Positions 1-12,300 of a DNA stretch of 64,000 bases are shown piece by piece. Every line of letters begins with the position of its first letter. Positions within the stretch are counted from its first letter, which is position 1. The notes beneath the pieces were generated by a model, which saw nothing but the letters and a program-made list of their open reading frames with translations, did no database searches and was not told the DNA's origin. The position numbers and the translations under genes are program-made. Source of the stretch: Membranipora membranacea (taxonomy: Eukaryota; Bryozoa; Gymnolaemata; Cheilostomatida; Membraniporidae); contig OU612065.1 of the NCBI GenBank assembly GCA_914767715.1, forward strand, positions 38,936,001-39,000,000, written 5' to 3'.

Positions 1-174
1 TGACTTATTGAATCTAATACTCTCACTCTAAATTGCATACTATCACTCGTATAATTCTGTCATTCCTCCAGATTGACTGAGAAAGTTTGCATGTTAAAAA
101 CCAAGTTGAATTACCAGTAGGCTACACATGTGTATGTTTAGAGTCAAAGACTACAACACCATATCTAGACTCAC

Positions 175-348
175 AGTTCCAGAGAATGGCCAGGTTATCC
201 TGTCCTCGAATGTCTGTCTCCACCAGTCACTGAACGCCTCTTGATCTTCTTGAGCCAGAGTTCCAGCAAATGACCAGATGACGGCAAACACAAAGTATCT
301 CTCAAATATCTCTTCACCCACTTCATCCATAACGTGAGATGTCTGAGC
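175..348 (-). other. Dynein gene exon 55: entry to AAA3 (residues 3131-3188)
   Basis: A 174-nt phase 0-0 exon; acceptor at 349-350 and donor complement at 173-174. The segment GEEIFERYFVFAVIWSFAGT and then FSDWWRQTFEDRITWPFSGT matches the family pattern xxxIFVFAxVWAFGGxL...F..WW...F....FP..GTVFDY that precedes AAA3. It is the last exon visible; bases 1-174 are intron, with the rest of the gene off the left edge. Confidence 0.86.
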
Positions 349-3300
349 CTGCAAAATGGAAGAAAGTCTTTAAATGTCAACCACACATACACCTAATAGT
401 TTTAAATGAAGACAATTCACCAGAGGGTTGCAAATACTCGCAGCTGTCTTAATCTTGTAATTGTCGTTGCGTATACGTTTCATGACATTGGTGAATTTTA
501 ACACTAACCTGATTCGGAATTACCCTCTCACGACGATAGAAAAGACAATCTCTTACAATGAATTACATTGTACTGTGAGATGTAAAAGTTGACAATCCAT
601 ATTGAATGTGAAAGATGGTTTCCCGGGGACAAGAAGTCGATGGTCCCGTATGAAAATTGATGCCATGTGTGTGTCACTATTAGTCTCATCAATAACTTAT
701 TGGACAATATCAATCCTCATTGTAGTATTTACTGCATGGCTATATAATCTCACCTCAAACAGAGAGCAGAATGTAGAGATCATATTTTCTTCACTCTGGC
801 GGATACATCGAGTGAACGAAGGGATTCCCCTGGGTTTCCTTCCAGCCACTGGAGGATTAGTAGCGGCGGTGAGATAATGAACCACTTTAGGAATGTATGC
901 TTCAGCCAAATCACCTGAAATAGAAAACTATCATTGTCAGCGTAGTATTCAATATCAAAGAAGTTGAGCCAAAGAAGTTAACAACAATCATTGCAGCATG
1001 TGACATGGTCGTACGCTTACATTTCAGATGTTGCTGAAAATGTTGGTTAAAATCAGTTTTTTGATTCAGTTGCCACAGTTCCAAAAAGAGACAAGGTCAA
1101 TATCATAATCAAATATTGAGTATTGAAGGGCAGGCACTCTAACCAACCGAGCTACCTCCTACTCTGCACATGATGGGTCTTACCTAGCAGTGTTTTGTGC
1201 TCATCAGCTCTGTGATTGAGCCAGTGGGTGAGCAGCATCTGCCAGCCAAGATCTTCTTTATTCATCACTAGAAGTCCGACATTAGCCAGAATGGCTGGGG
1301 TGATGTTCTTCAGAGAGTCACTCTAGAAAAATAAGGTGAATGTTAATGTAAATCATCTCATTTTTGTAGGTCAAGGAATCTTGTAGGTGTAGGAAAAATC
1401 TTTGAGATTCATGATGGGAAAATCGCCTTCAGAGTTGTGAATTGGGGTGCTGTACTAATTAATGAGTGAAAATAATGCTATATTTCAATAGCTCATCAAT
1501 AGTATACAATCAATTCCCAAATTAGGATGGCACCAGATAATATCTCGTTTGTCTCACCTCCCAGATGAATCTAACATGTCCGCTCATAGGTATCCTCTCG
1601 TTGTTGCCGAGTACTATGGTTCCATCGTTGTGGAGTATGGATCCCATAATCTCCATCTGTGTCGGGTCGCACTCTCCATCTAGCAGAACCACTTTTATCG
1701 AAGCCTTATTCTCAGACTGCAGATGAGATGTGGGTGCCTTAGCGCAATATTTTCTGAGGATGTGTGGTAGCAAACCATCACTCCATTCACTACAAAGTAT
1801 GGCAAGGGACGTGAAGAGACAATTCCAGTGAAATGGTTGGATTTGTTCACAAATGTTCTGGTCTCAAAGCAAACCTTGAACATTCGTTATCGTAGGAAAT
1901 CCATGAACTGTAAATATTGCCTAACTTGACAAATAACTTACTTCTGGGCATTGAAGTGGCCTAGGAAAGCTTTAGGGTCAAATGCTTTAGTGAATACACT
2001 TTGTATACTGAGGCTCTTGCCTCTCTCCCTCTCTGCTACAGCGTATGTTTTTATACACTCAGATTTACCGCAGCCAGATGGACCGACTACCAGGATCTGC
2101 AACATTATAAACACATATGAAAAATTGCAGAAGTCTGCTTTGTAATTTTTAAATCCAAGGACACATCTGTATTGATCTGCTAAAAACTGTTACAAAAGCT
2201 TTAACAAGCCGGATGTGTTGTTATCCTATATGTAAACTAGGTATCCTTTCCTGAATCGAAGAGTTGGTATATCAGCTGAACAACTCTAGTGATATTTATA
2301 TCTATTTCGTAGCAGCCAATACAAACCAATCTATCATACAAAACATAACTAAATGACTTACAGATTTGTGAGCATTACTGAGGTGAGCCAGCTGGAGAAC
2401 TCGAGCCTGGAAGGCTACACCAGGCAGCAGACCGAGGCTGGAGGTGGCTACAGCGATCGCATCATCGATATTGTCCAGCGCTTCCTGAAGCTTGAGATCT
2501 GAGTCCTGCTTGGGGGCTCCAGATGTTGTGATCGCTACTACTGAGGTGTTCAAGTTCAGTGATTCTGTCAAAAAGGAACTCCGAATTATAATATGTAGAA
2601 GTGAATAATGGTAAAAGTGGGAGTAAGAGGAGAAATAGCACATGAGAAGAACTTTACATATAGTACTATATTCAATATCAATAGCTGCTACAATAGAATT
2701 TTCGTTTACAAACATCGCTAGCCAAAAGAATCTGCAGAGTACAAGACAAGACTAGTAAATAGACACAAAACTGCGATTGCCCCAAAATATGAGGAAGAAA
2801 GAGATTACAGAGGTAGCTCTATAAAGAGATTACAGAGGTAGCTCTATAAAGAGATTACAGAGGTAGCTCTATAAAGAGATTACAGAGGTAGCTCTATAAA
2901 ATTTAGCAGTTTGTTAATATCTGATGAATGGAAATGGAAATTTTAGGACACAGACAATGGAAGCAGGTTAGATTCTTGCTCTATAACTGCTGTTGATAAG
3001 AATATCTACTGTCAGCTTGTATAAATATGAATACCTGCGGGAAGAAGTCCAAAGAGAAGAAAACTTCTCTTTCCTGTTCAACATGAGCACAGAAGGTTTG
3101 AGCAAAGAGGGATGGGTAACACGAATGAGAAACCAGAATATGATGATGTTTATTCGTTCAATAGCAAGATTGATAACGATTTTTTGACAGACACTTTTGA
3201 TTCAAATCATCTACCCATCCAAACGCATGCGTCATGGGCCCATAACAACCAGAAACGGTACACATTGCATTTACTTCTCTCTGTGTGTTCTCAAAACAGC

Positions 3301-6300
3301 CAATCCTAAGCGCAGTGTAGAGGTACAGTGTTAGATTAAGCGATGTGCCTTTAACCTATAGGCCATGGTGATCGATTCCTTCCTGTGAAACTAGGTGGTT
3401 GCTACAGTGCAATGTTGTTGACATTCTTGAATGTTGTCTTGACAAGCTTAGTTAGGTGTACCTCGCCTGCTTGATTTTATGGGGAAATTTCCCCAAAGTA
3501 GGTATGAGAAAGCAGTGTTTGGAGTCACAGTATATGATATTAGAATATTTGAATCATCAGAATGATGTAACTTACCACGCAACTTTGTTTCAGGCATAGA
3601 GCCTAATACAGGACACAGACAGTTACAGTACAGTGTAAGGATAATGAAGACACTCAGCTGTGTCTATGATCACAGTGTCTGATCCCAAAATTCCAAAAAA
3701 TCAACAAAAGCTCTGCATTCTCAGAGAGGACACACTCAAATATTAAATTTCACCATCATGTGAGCTCAATAGATATCCAGAAAATTGCATTATGGGAAAC
3801 TCATCAACAAAATTTTTACTTTGATCAAGTCATTTCTTGTGCAATGGGCCAACTACTTTGCTGTTGCTCTGCAATTGCATGTATCATTTGGAAGAGTCTT
3901 CCCACAATCTATCTAAGCACTAGTCACAATGATGTTTATCTTACCTTTGATACCAGGTACCACAGTTTTCTTTGATTGTTTACTCTTGGCTCTGGTGTTG
4001 GTTGTGCCGTTAGAATGAGGCCTTGATGAGTTTTTAGACACAGCTGTTGCTGGTGGATCTTCCTTTACCTACAAGGTACGAAATAAGAAGTGGGTAGTTT
4101 AAAAGGGGAAAAAGCGACAAATATGGTTAGCACAAGCCATAATACAATAGAAAGATGTAAGAAAAACTATCGTTTTATTTGTAAAATTATAAAACTTTAG
4201 ATCCAAGGGTTTTTTTCTTCACAGCTCACAAAAAAATATGAAATTGAAATTTGCCAACATGCAACACATTCAACAACAACAAAATATATTTATGAATTTG
4301 TTTTTGTCACACATGAAGTTTGGTCTGATGTGTTTAATTTTCATAATACAGAATTTTAATCTTACACCAGAGATTTTATCCTTTACCTGGTCTTTATGTC
4401 CGCCAGCAAAGTCGAGAGGTACATCAACATTTGGCCACAGATCCAGTATTATAGAGGAAAAGACAGATCGATCCCTCTCACCAAGGCGAGGTAGGAAAGT
4501 GTCTCTTATGGCTGATACGATGGACAACTCCTCATCAGCCAGCAACTTCTCAGGCACTAACCGATCATCATCAACTGTAAAAGAAGAAGGTAACAAGGAT
4601 TGTGAGAATAAATATGAGAATGTATGCATGACTCATTAAATATAAACATGTAAGAATAGGACAATGTAGTAAGACTTTCAAGCAACACGCCACATGCTAA
4701 CCCACAGTTTGAAACTTTGTCTTTATTGAGGAACAGATCTAACCAGTTTCACAGTATGAAAATCGATACAGGGTGCATTAATTTAACTTATCATGTCCAA
4801 TCTATCACAGAATACTTTCTCAAGATATCCTCACACACCTGCGATAGGTGCAGCTTGTCGAGGTACGTCAGCCTCAGCAGCCTTCTGACTTGACTCTGTC
4901 TCCTGCTGAGTTTTCTCTGCGCTCTCTTCTTCTCCCTCCTGTTTCTCTGTGGCGTCAGTCTGCTGCTGCTGACCTTCGGGGTCAGCGTCAGTATGAGGTG
5001 CGTTATTATTTACGTTGACTTCTGTAATAAGTTAGTAGTAACAGGTTGTGAGAACAGTCTGATTATTGAATGAGTAATAACTGAGCAACCATTGTAAATC
5101 AAGGTTTACAGACGTCAAAAACACATGTTAAGCAGAGAGGTATCAGCTGCACCATTCATATTGTTTAGCAGAAGATATACACAAAACCACTGTTCAAACC
5201 AAAGCCTTGATGAAATAGGTAAATATTCTTAACTATAAATGCCGTGACACATGTATGTCAGCGCTTACCTTTGGCTGCAGCTGCCTCTGCAGGCTTATGG
5301 CTGGCAGCAGTCAGCGGTACGTCATCCAGTGAGTCTGTCTCATCTTCTTCTGGCAGCTCATGTATCGCTATAATATAAATATATAAATAAGCCAGAGAAA
5401 AGGGTAGCTGCCAGTCACTATCGCGCTTGCTAGGAGAAGAAAAAATCACATTCGTATTACGAAAATGTGGTCAAAATTGGCAGTGGTGATCTGCTCTACA
5501 GCGGTTAGGATGAAAGGGTATAGGGGTAATGAAGAAAAGTTATCATTAACCATGTATTTGATTGGATCAGCCAAAAAACAGTACTTACTGGTGATGGCTG
5601 ATCCTAAAATGATGAAATGGAGCAAATAGAAAATGATGCCTGTCCATTGAAATTCCAAAGCGTTATATGTATAGACAAGTAGATGAATTACATATGTATA
5701 TATGTATTACATATATCAAGTATATATTGTAATAAATACGCCATACCGTAAAATAGTTGATTGGTGCATTATTTGAACTGCTCTTGTACACACAAATTGA
5801 TGTTTGCTCTTTCACAGAAGCAAAATGATATGAATATGATATGATAATACTGTGCTGTATGTAAACCACCTAGATATGCTTTCACACTCGAAATCGTGAT
5901 GTTCTTTGCTTTACTGAATATATGTTTTTTATCTGTTGTTTAAAACTTCTCAATACTGGACCAATTGAAATTCCAAAACATTATAAATGTGTGTTGAGCA
6001 AAAATCCTTTAAGAACTGAAAATATAGCAAATGAAATGTGTATGCAGGGAGAATGGCATTCTCACTGGTGCATGAAATGCTGTTGCTATCACAAGCGTCT
6101 TAATTGTGTGATAAGACTCACTATTCAGTTTGTCGTCAAAATAAACTCTTCTTGTTAGACCTGTGTTGTTTCCTAAATGTACATTGACGGAAAGGTTTAA
6201 ACTCCAAAATAAAACAAGGTCTACGGAGATAGCAGTAGTTATCGGCTAGTGATTTGAGAAGGCAACTCCAAATCCTAGCAGATCTAGAATCAATTTCAGC

Positions 6301-9300
6301 GCAGTTGGCTCCTCAATTTCATTTGAATGACAAAATTCAGTTCTTGTAGATATTTGATATGTTGTGTCAGGAGAGGTAGCATGATATACAACCTGAAATC
6401 AGTTTCCCTAAATTAAAGTTGACATAATACTTTGGACACATACTCTCATATTGGGCAGCCAGTGTATCAGATGTGAGCCTGTCTAGCAATGTTCCAGCTT
6501 GAATGATGATATGTTTGAGGGACTGTAGTGACCAGCCCGATCTTGTCTCTTCACCAATCAGTGGATTGGTGCTAAATAGGTTGTCTACTCCTCCCAGGTT
6601 GACACACAGCTCCTGAGCTAGGATAACCTTCTTTGAGAGTTCGGTGGCATTTGTAAATCCTTCAAAGTGAAAGGGAATAATGAATTATCATGATCAGGTT
6701 TGATTGTAACAGTTACTTGCTATATAGTTAAACCTGAATTAAATTTTTAATTTCTGATTTAGATGCAAATAAAATAACAGGACAGCAGCTAGGTATTTAC
6801 CTTGAGATAGCAGCATTGCCTCCACAGTCAGTTTGAGATCAGGTTTGAGGATAGAGAACTGTCGGAACTGCTTGATGACATCATGGGGCATCTGAGCGAC
6901 TACAGTCGGGAATATAGGCTCCATGTCGGGGTTAGTGAATGGCACCTGTAATATCGATAACAAAATGATGTCAAACTAACATCAACGGCTCAAATATGGG
7001 TAAAGAGAATACCACCGAGGGCTATCAGTCAGGTAGTTAAATCTTGAATAGACTATAAAATGTGTGAATTCCCGTGACATCACATTTTCCTAATGTGTCA
7101 TAGTAGAGCAACCAAGGTTAAATCACAGGGAGATTTTTTGGCTTGGTATATTTTTCTTCATAAGTTAACAAAAAATCGACAGTTAGAAAAAAGTGAGGCA
7201 AAGAGGCTCTATGTGCGCAGTAGCTTCTGAGATGCTGTTTGAGGCACGGAGCCTAAGTTGGCACTGTAGGCGGTTATGGTTATGGTTATGCTATGATGAT
7301 GTTTACATGATTCCTTATACCTTGATATGATTGGTTGTTATACCTCATACCTTGATATGATTGGTTGTTATAGCCATACAAGCAGCCTTAGCGTGGATCT
7401 GTATTTCCTCGCCGCTCATCTGAGCAGTAGACCTCCCTTCTCTCAGGGCTCCGATCACGGTACTCATCAACTTAGCAAACTCACTCAGAACAGTGGGTAG
7501 TAGGTAGTTCAGATTGTTGAAGCAAACCCATGATCCTGCAGTGAGCAAAATATGCGTTGAGTATCTGAGCGGGTGTTGATTATAAACCCTACGCATTTGG
7601 GGACAGCAAAGGCTACAAAGTTGAGAGTGTAAGGTGTGTAAGAGGTAGCATCCCATAACATTTAAAAACATCGCAGATATGTAATGTAATAACTACTTTA
7701 CCTGTAAGAGCGAGTCCCTTGAACACATTATGTAGCATGGCTCCATCGTAATTCTTATGACAGTTGAACCAGTAGAATGGTCTACCTAGTGCTCTACTCA
7801 GCTCGTGAACAGTCTCCATTCTTCCAGATCCCTAGAAAAAACACAGAAGTCACTTTCAATGCAGTGTTTTCTCACAGCTGGAAAATGCTGGGTTACGATA
7901 CGATACTCGGTAGTGTATAGTGTATTATGATAGAATACTTTTTATCTCAATCATCAGCATCCTCCCTGATACTGCAGTGGTGATATGTGATAGACATGAA
8001 TCCACTACATACATATAATGAAGGTTATCACCGTCATATTTGGATCTTAGGATATTTGTTGTTGCTAGTGAACATTCAAAACCACAATCCAGCTATCTTT
8101 CTAAAGTTGCACCTATACTTGTGATAAAGTATATTCTGAAAATTCTCTTACCATGGGTCCGGATATAATAGAGCCAAAGTGGTCCTTGAATGCCATACAT
8201 AGATTTACAAACACTCTCTCAGCTACAGGACTGATAACCTCCCTGTTAGCTGAGCCTTGGTACTCAAAGTCATAGTCATAGGATATGTCCAGGCATTTAA
8301 CCTGTACTGCCTTAGTGTCGGCGACAAACTCATACTGAAGCTGGGACTTGTACGTGTAACAGGAGGTAGGTCTCTCTGGGTGGTCATCTGCATGCCACTG
8401 CTGCAATCTGTAATACACAATGAGCAGTTTGAGGATGCAGAAGGCTTGGCCAAGATGTTAAACTTTGTCAAAGATCCATGAGCATAACATAGAAGGAGTG
8501 ATCACCATAGACTCCATATATATTAAGTCTGGTGATCACCCATAAGGTCACTGCTAAAAAACCACAAGTCACTATCCGAATGGCCACCACCGTAGCCTAC
8601 TTCAGGGCATGAAAAGCAGCATAGGACTTGCTCCATGGCAATTTGGTAGTGTATGTTTCAAATAGAACTTACACAGATGAGGTGTTTTATAGGACTACTA
8701 TCTAATATAATGCAGGACACTATAGGACTTGAATACTTTTCGTACATTACAATACATTTATACCATTTGGAAGACTTTTTACAGGTGGCAGAAATCTTAC
8801 GAATGTATGAATCATATAGAAATAGTTGTACCTTTGTAGTAAATCCCTGTGGTAGGTGAGCAGTGAGATGAGACAGCCTATCTTGTGTATCTGACTAGGG
8901 AAGAGCATCAGTCTAATATCGGCCTGCTCGATCACTTCTACTTGTTGTTCCTCTTCTTCCTTCTTCACTATGAGCCGAGTGAAAGTGTCACCCAGATCCA
9001 TAGTGTTAACAGGCTCCGGGGCAGCGGGCTCACCAGCTGTTAATCATATCATCATAAACAATAGATAATTGTTCACTTAGTTGAGTACCTCGCATGAATA
9101 AATTCGGGAATCTTAACTAATCATCAACATTACGGGAAAAATAATAAAAACCTTATTATATTATTATATTTCCTGACTATTTTTTGGTGGTTTCCATGGT
9201 AGAAATTTGGTCATTAAAGGTGAAAACATAAATCATTGAACTCCATATCGGGAACAGCATACTAAGCTGCCTTTCGACTGGCCAATTTGCAAGTTCTTCG

Positions 9301-12300
9301 TAGTTTTTTTAGAAATTCCAGAATCATTGTCGTTAGAACCTACATTTTTCCAATTTTGTCAACAATGTACTTTTTAGGCTCGGCTTTTCAATAACTAGGA
9401 ATAGCTGTTCAGAACTTAGATGATAGCTGTTCAATATGTGAAAGTCACGGCTTGCTACTAGGCACAGCAAAGTGGAGCGCATATCTACTATGTTCTAGCA
9501 TGTTCCAGAGCAGGCACCAGTATCAAGTGTTTACTGTATATATCTACATTGATATTTCTTTTCCATCAGAAGTGATAACTTTATCAATCCAACAATTATT
9601 CAACAAAAAACTGCAGTAGTTCAATATAAGAGAACAGGTCTAAGATAACAGGAAGTGATCGTACATTCTAGAATCTGGTACACTGTAAATTAAATCGATA
9701 TTTGTTAGAGCAATTCAATATTATCGTTGATGACACATAGTTGCAAGAGATCTAGGAAACCGTGTACCCATTTAGTTTTTCATGACAGCTGAGAATTTCT
9801 GACTTTTACTTTATCAGCAAAAATGATAGGAGAGCTTTAATTGCAATAAATATACATATATATATAGCGGAGGTGTTTGTATACATACACTCATGCTCCT
9901 GAGAGACAGGAGTATGATGTCCTTCTGGGTCAGCACCGTCTTCAGGTAAAGGAGATTTAGTAGCCTGGTCGAGTGACACATCAAACATTGAACCTCGTAC
10001 TGATCCTAAGTGTGGATTGAAATTATGAGTAAGCTTTGCAGACACAGACAGATTGGTAAATCATAATAGCAGTGGTATAGACTTGTCACTGGCTACTTTT
10101 TTGTAGCCGTGTGACAAGTCTAGCAGTGATATTGTTGGAATGCAAGGCATGGATACGATCATGACTTATGTCCTTGTTTTGTGTCCAAAAATGACAAGGA
10201 TTAAACGCCTAAATAACATGCTGATTTTAAAAATTCTTGTATATGTTTAATCTTTTGGTTTTTCCTTCGAGAAAATCTAGGAGAAAATTCTTTCAAGGAA
10301 CAAGGTTGGTTGATGTAACATGATAAATCAAATCTAATGAGGGGTGTTTGCATTGAGGAATTATGGCACATATTACACACAGTGCAAAGCATTTAGCAGT
10401 ACAAGAAAAGCAATGGAGCTGAGTGTTCGCAAATGAGATGAGAAAAGCGAGATTTAATATAAGACTAACCTGGTTTAGCCCCACCTCTGCTGCCTGGTTT
10501 CTTAGTCTCTGCTGCTGTCTGAGAGCCTCCCTGTTGAGAAGCTGACTCACTCTTAGTCTTAGTTTCTGACAGTTTTGTGTCAGAAGCTCTGCTCTTTGCT
10601 CGTTCAGAGGCAGCCTTCTCAGCCACAGATGTAGCTCTGGAGGCTTCCAAAGACTCTTGTTTGGTTTCAAATCCTTTCAACATCAGCACAGATTCCTGCA
10701 GACTTGTGTTCACCTTCACTATTGCATTCTGTAAGTAGAAAGCCAAAGCAAAATTGAAGCCAGATTCATTGCAACAATAAGGAATGTTGATGATCACCAG
10801 AATCCATGCAATGCAGGCAACTGTAACCCGTCAACATATGGAATCAAAAGAACCTGTCAAAGAGCTTATATTCTGCAATTTTGGGATAATGTTGTCTTTT
10901 AGTGCTTAATCTCATATTTAAGAGCTACATACCAGTAGAGCGTTCTTATCACCGCTCTCAGCATTCTTACAGGCTTCTGTTAGCCTCTGAGTCATCTGTA
11001 GTTGTGTAGCTAGGTACACAACTTCAGTCACATTGTCTAAGGTCCATGATCCGGTCTCACCCTCACCCTCTACAGGCTGCTCTGAGATTGGCTGAGTAGC
11101 TTGAGTTAATGACCCACGCTTCTCATCAAGCTTCCTCCCAGCGCGACTTGCAGGTTTCTCTACAAGATAATTATAAATTAATATATGAAAGATCATCATT
11201 GTCCTATTGAATGGAGTTTGGATATTTATTGGATGGCGATTACAATAGGTGAAGTAAAAAAATAAGATGTGAAAGAGCGAATAAAGATGGATTAAGAGTT
11301 ATCTATTGCTTTTCTGTTATCTTTCTTTTACTTCATTGGATGAACTAATGAAGGCACCAACTAATCTCAGGAAAAAATTTCAAAATCTCTCACAAGGTTG
11401 AATATGGTTTTCAGGCAATTATACCTGGTTTTTGTTTGCTGCTGGGTCTGCTGCCATGAGAGCTCTGAATGACAATCTTTCTCGATCCTGCAGACTTGAT
11501 TGACTTCTTCTTAGCAGGCTTGTCGTCTCCATTCTCGAGTCCCATGATGACAGCTAGCTGTGACTGTAGACTCGTGGCGATGCTACTTAGTAATGTCGGC
11601 AGCCAGCTCTCTATTTGTCCCTCACACATTATAGGCTATACAATACAGTGGAAACAAAGGTTGAGAAACATATAAATCATGACCAGAGGTTTCATGAATT
11701 TGATTGATTAATATATGTGGCACAGGCTGGTATTTGAATAAAGTGGAAACAGAATACAACTCCTTGTAAATCACAGGTGTCTTCTGGTGTTAAGCTAGTT
11801 CAACCGGCAAAACACTCCACCAGTCTTCGACTTTAAAGCTGACTCCTGATTGGTTTATTAGTTTATTCACCTGTTTGAAGAGTAGATGTTCACCAAGCAC
11901 ACTTCTGACTCCTGTGACCTCAAACAGATTCTTCTCACTGTCATCAGGCTCTGTATAAGTGAGCTCTCCTACATTCTCTAACAGCTTACTGATGTAATTA
12001 TTCACCTGCCTCAGGTCATATCCTATCAATAAACATAATGATTAGGTTAAGTTTGAAAACACAACATATTAGAACATCATATAAAAATAGAACATATTGG
12101 AATATAATGTAATAAATAATATATCGGAGGAGAACAATCATTCAAACTTCAGAAGAGATAATCTCTGGACAGCAGCAATCGAGTGAATTGGCACCAACAT
12201 CTGTATGGGTATTCTTACACGCAAACAAAAAGCAAAGAGCAAACACTATTCATCTAATAAAACATTGACGGATGGCCTGAAGTTAGAGAGCTCTACCTAC

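Noticed and set aside
2798-2900. CRISPR-like array
   Set aside because: Units are contiguous, without spacers, in an animal intron; it is a simple tandem repeat. The same holds for 19481-19540.
4238-4639. 133-codon plus-strand ORF
   Set aside because: It overlaps conserved dynein exon 48 on the opposite strand and has no recognisable domain.
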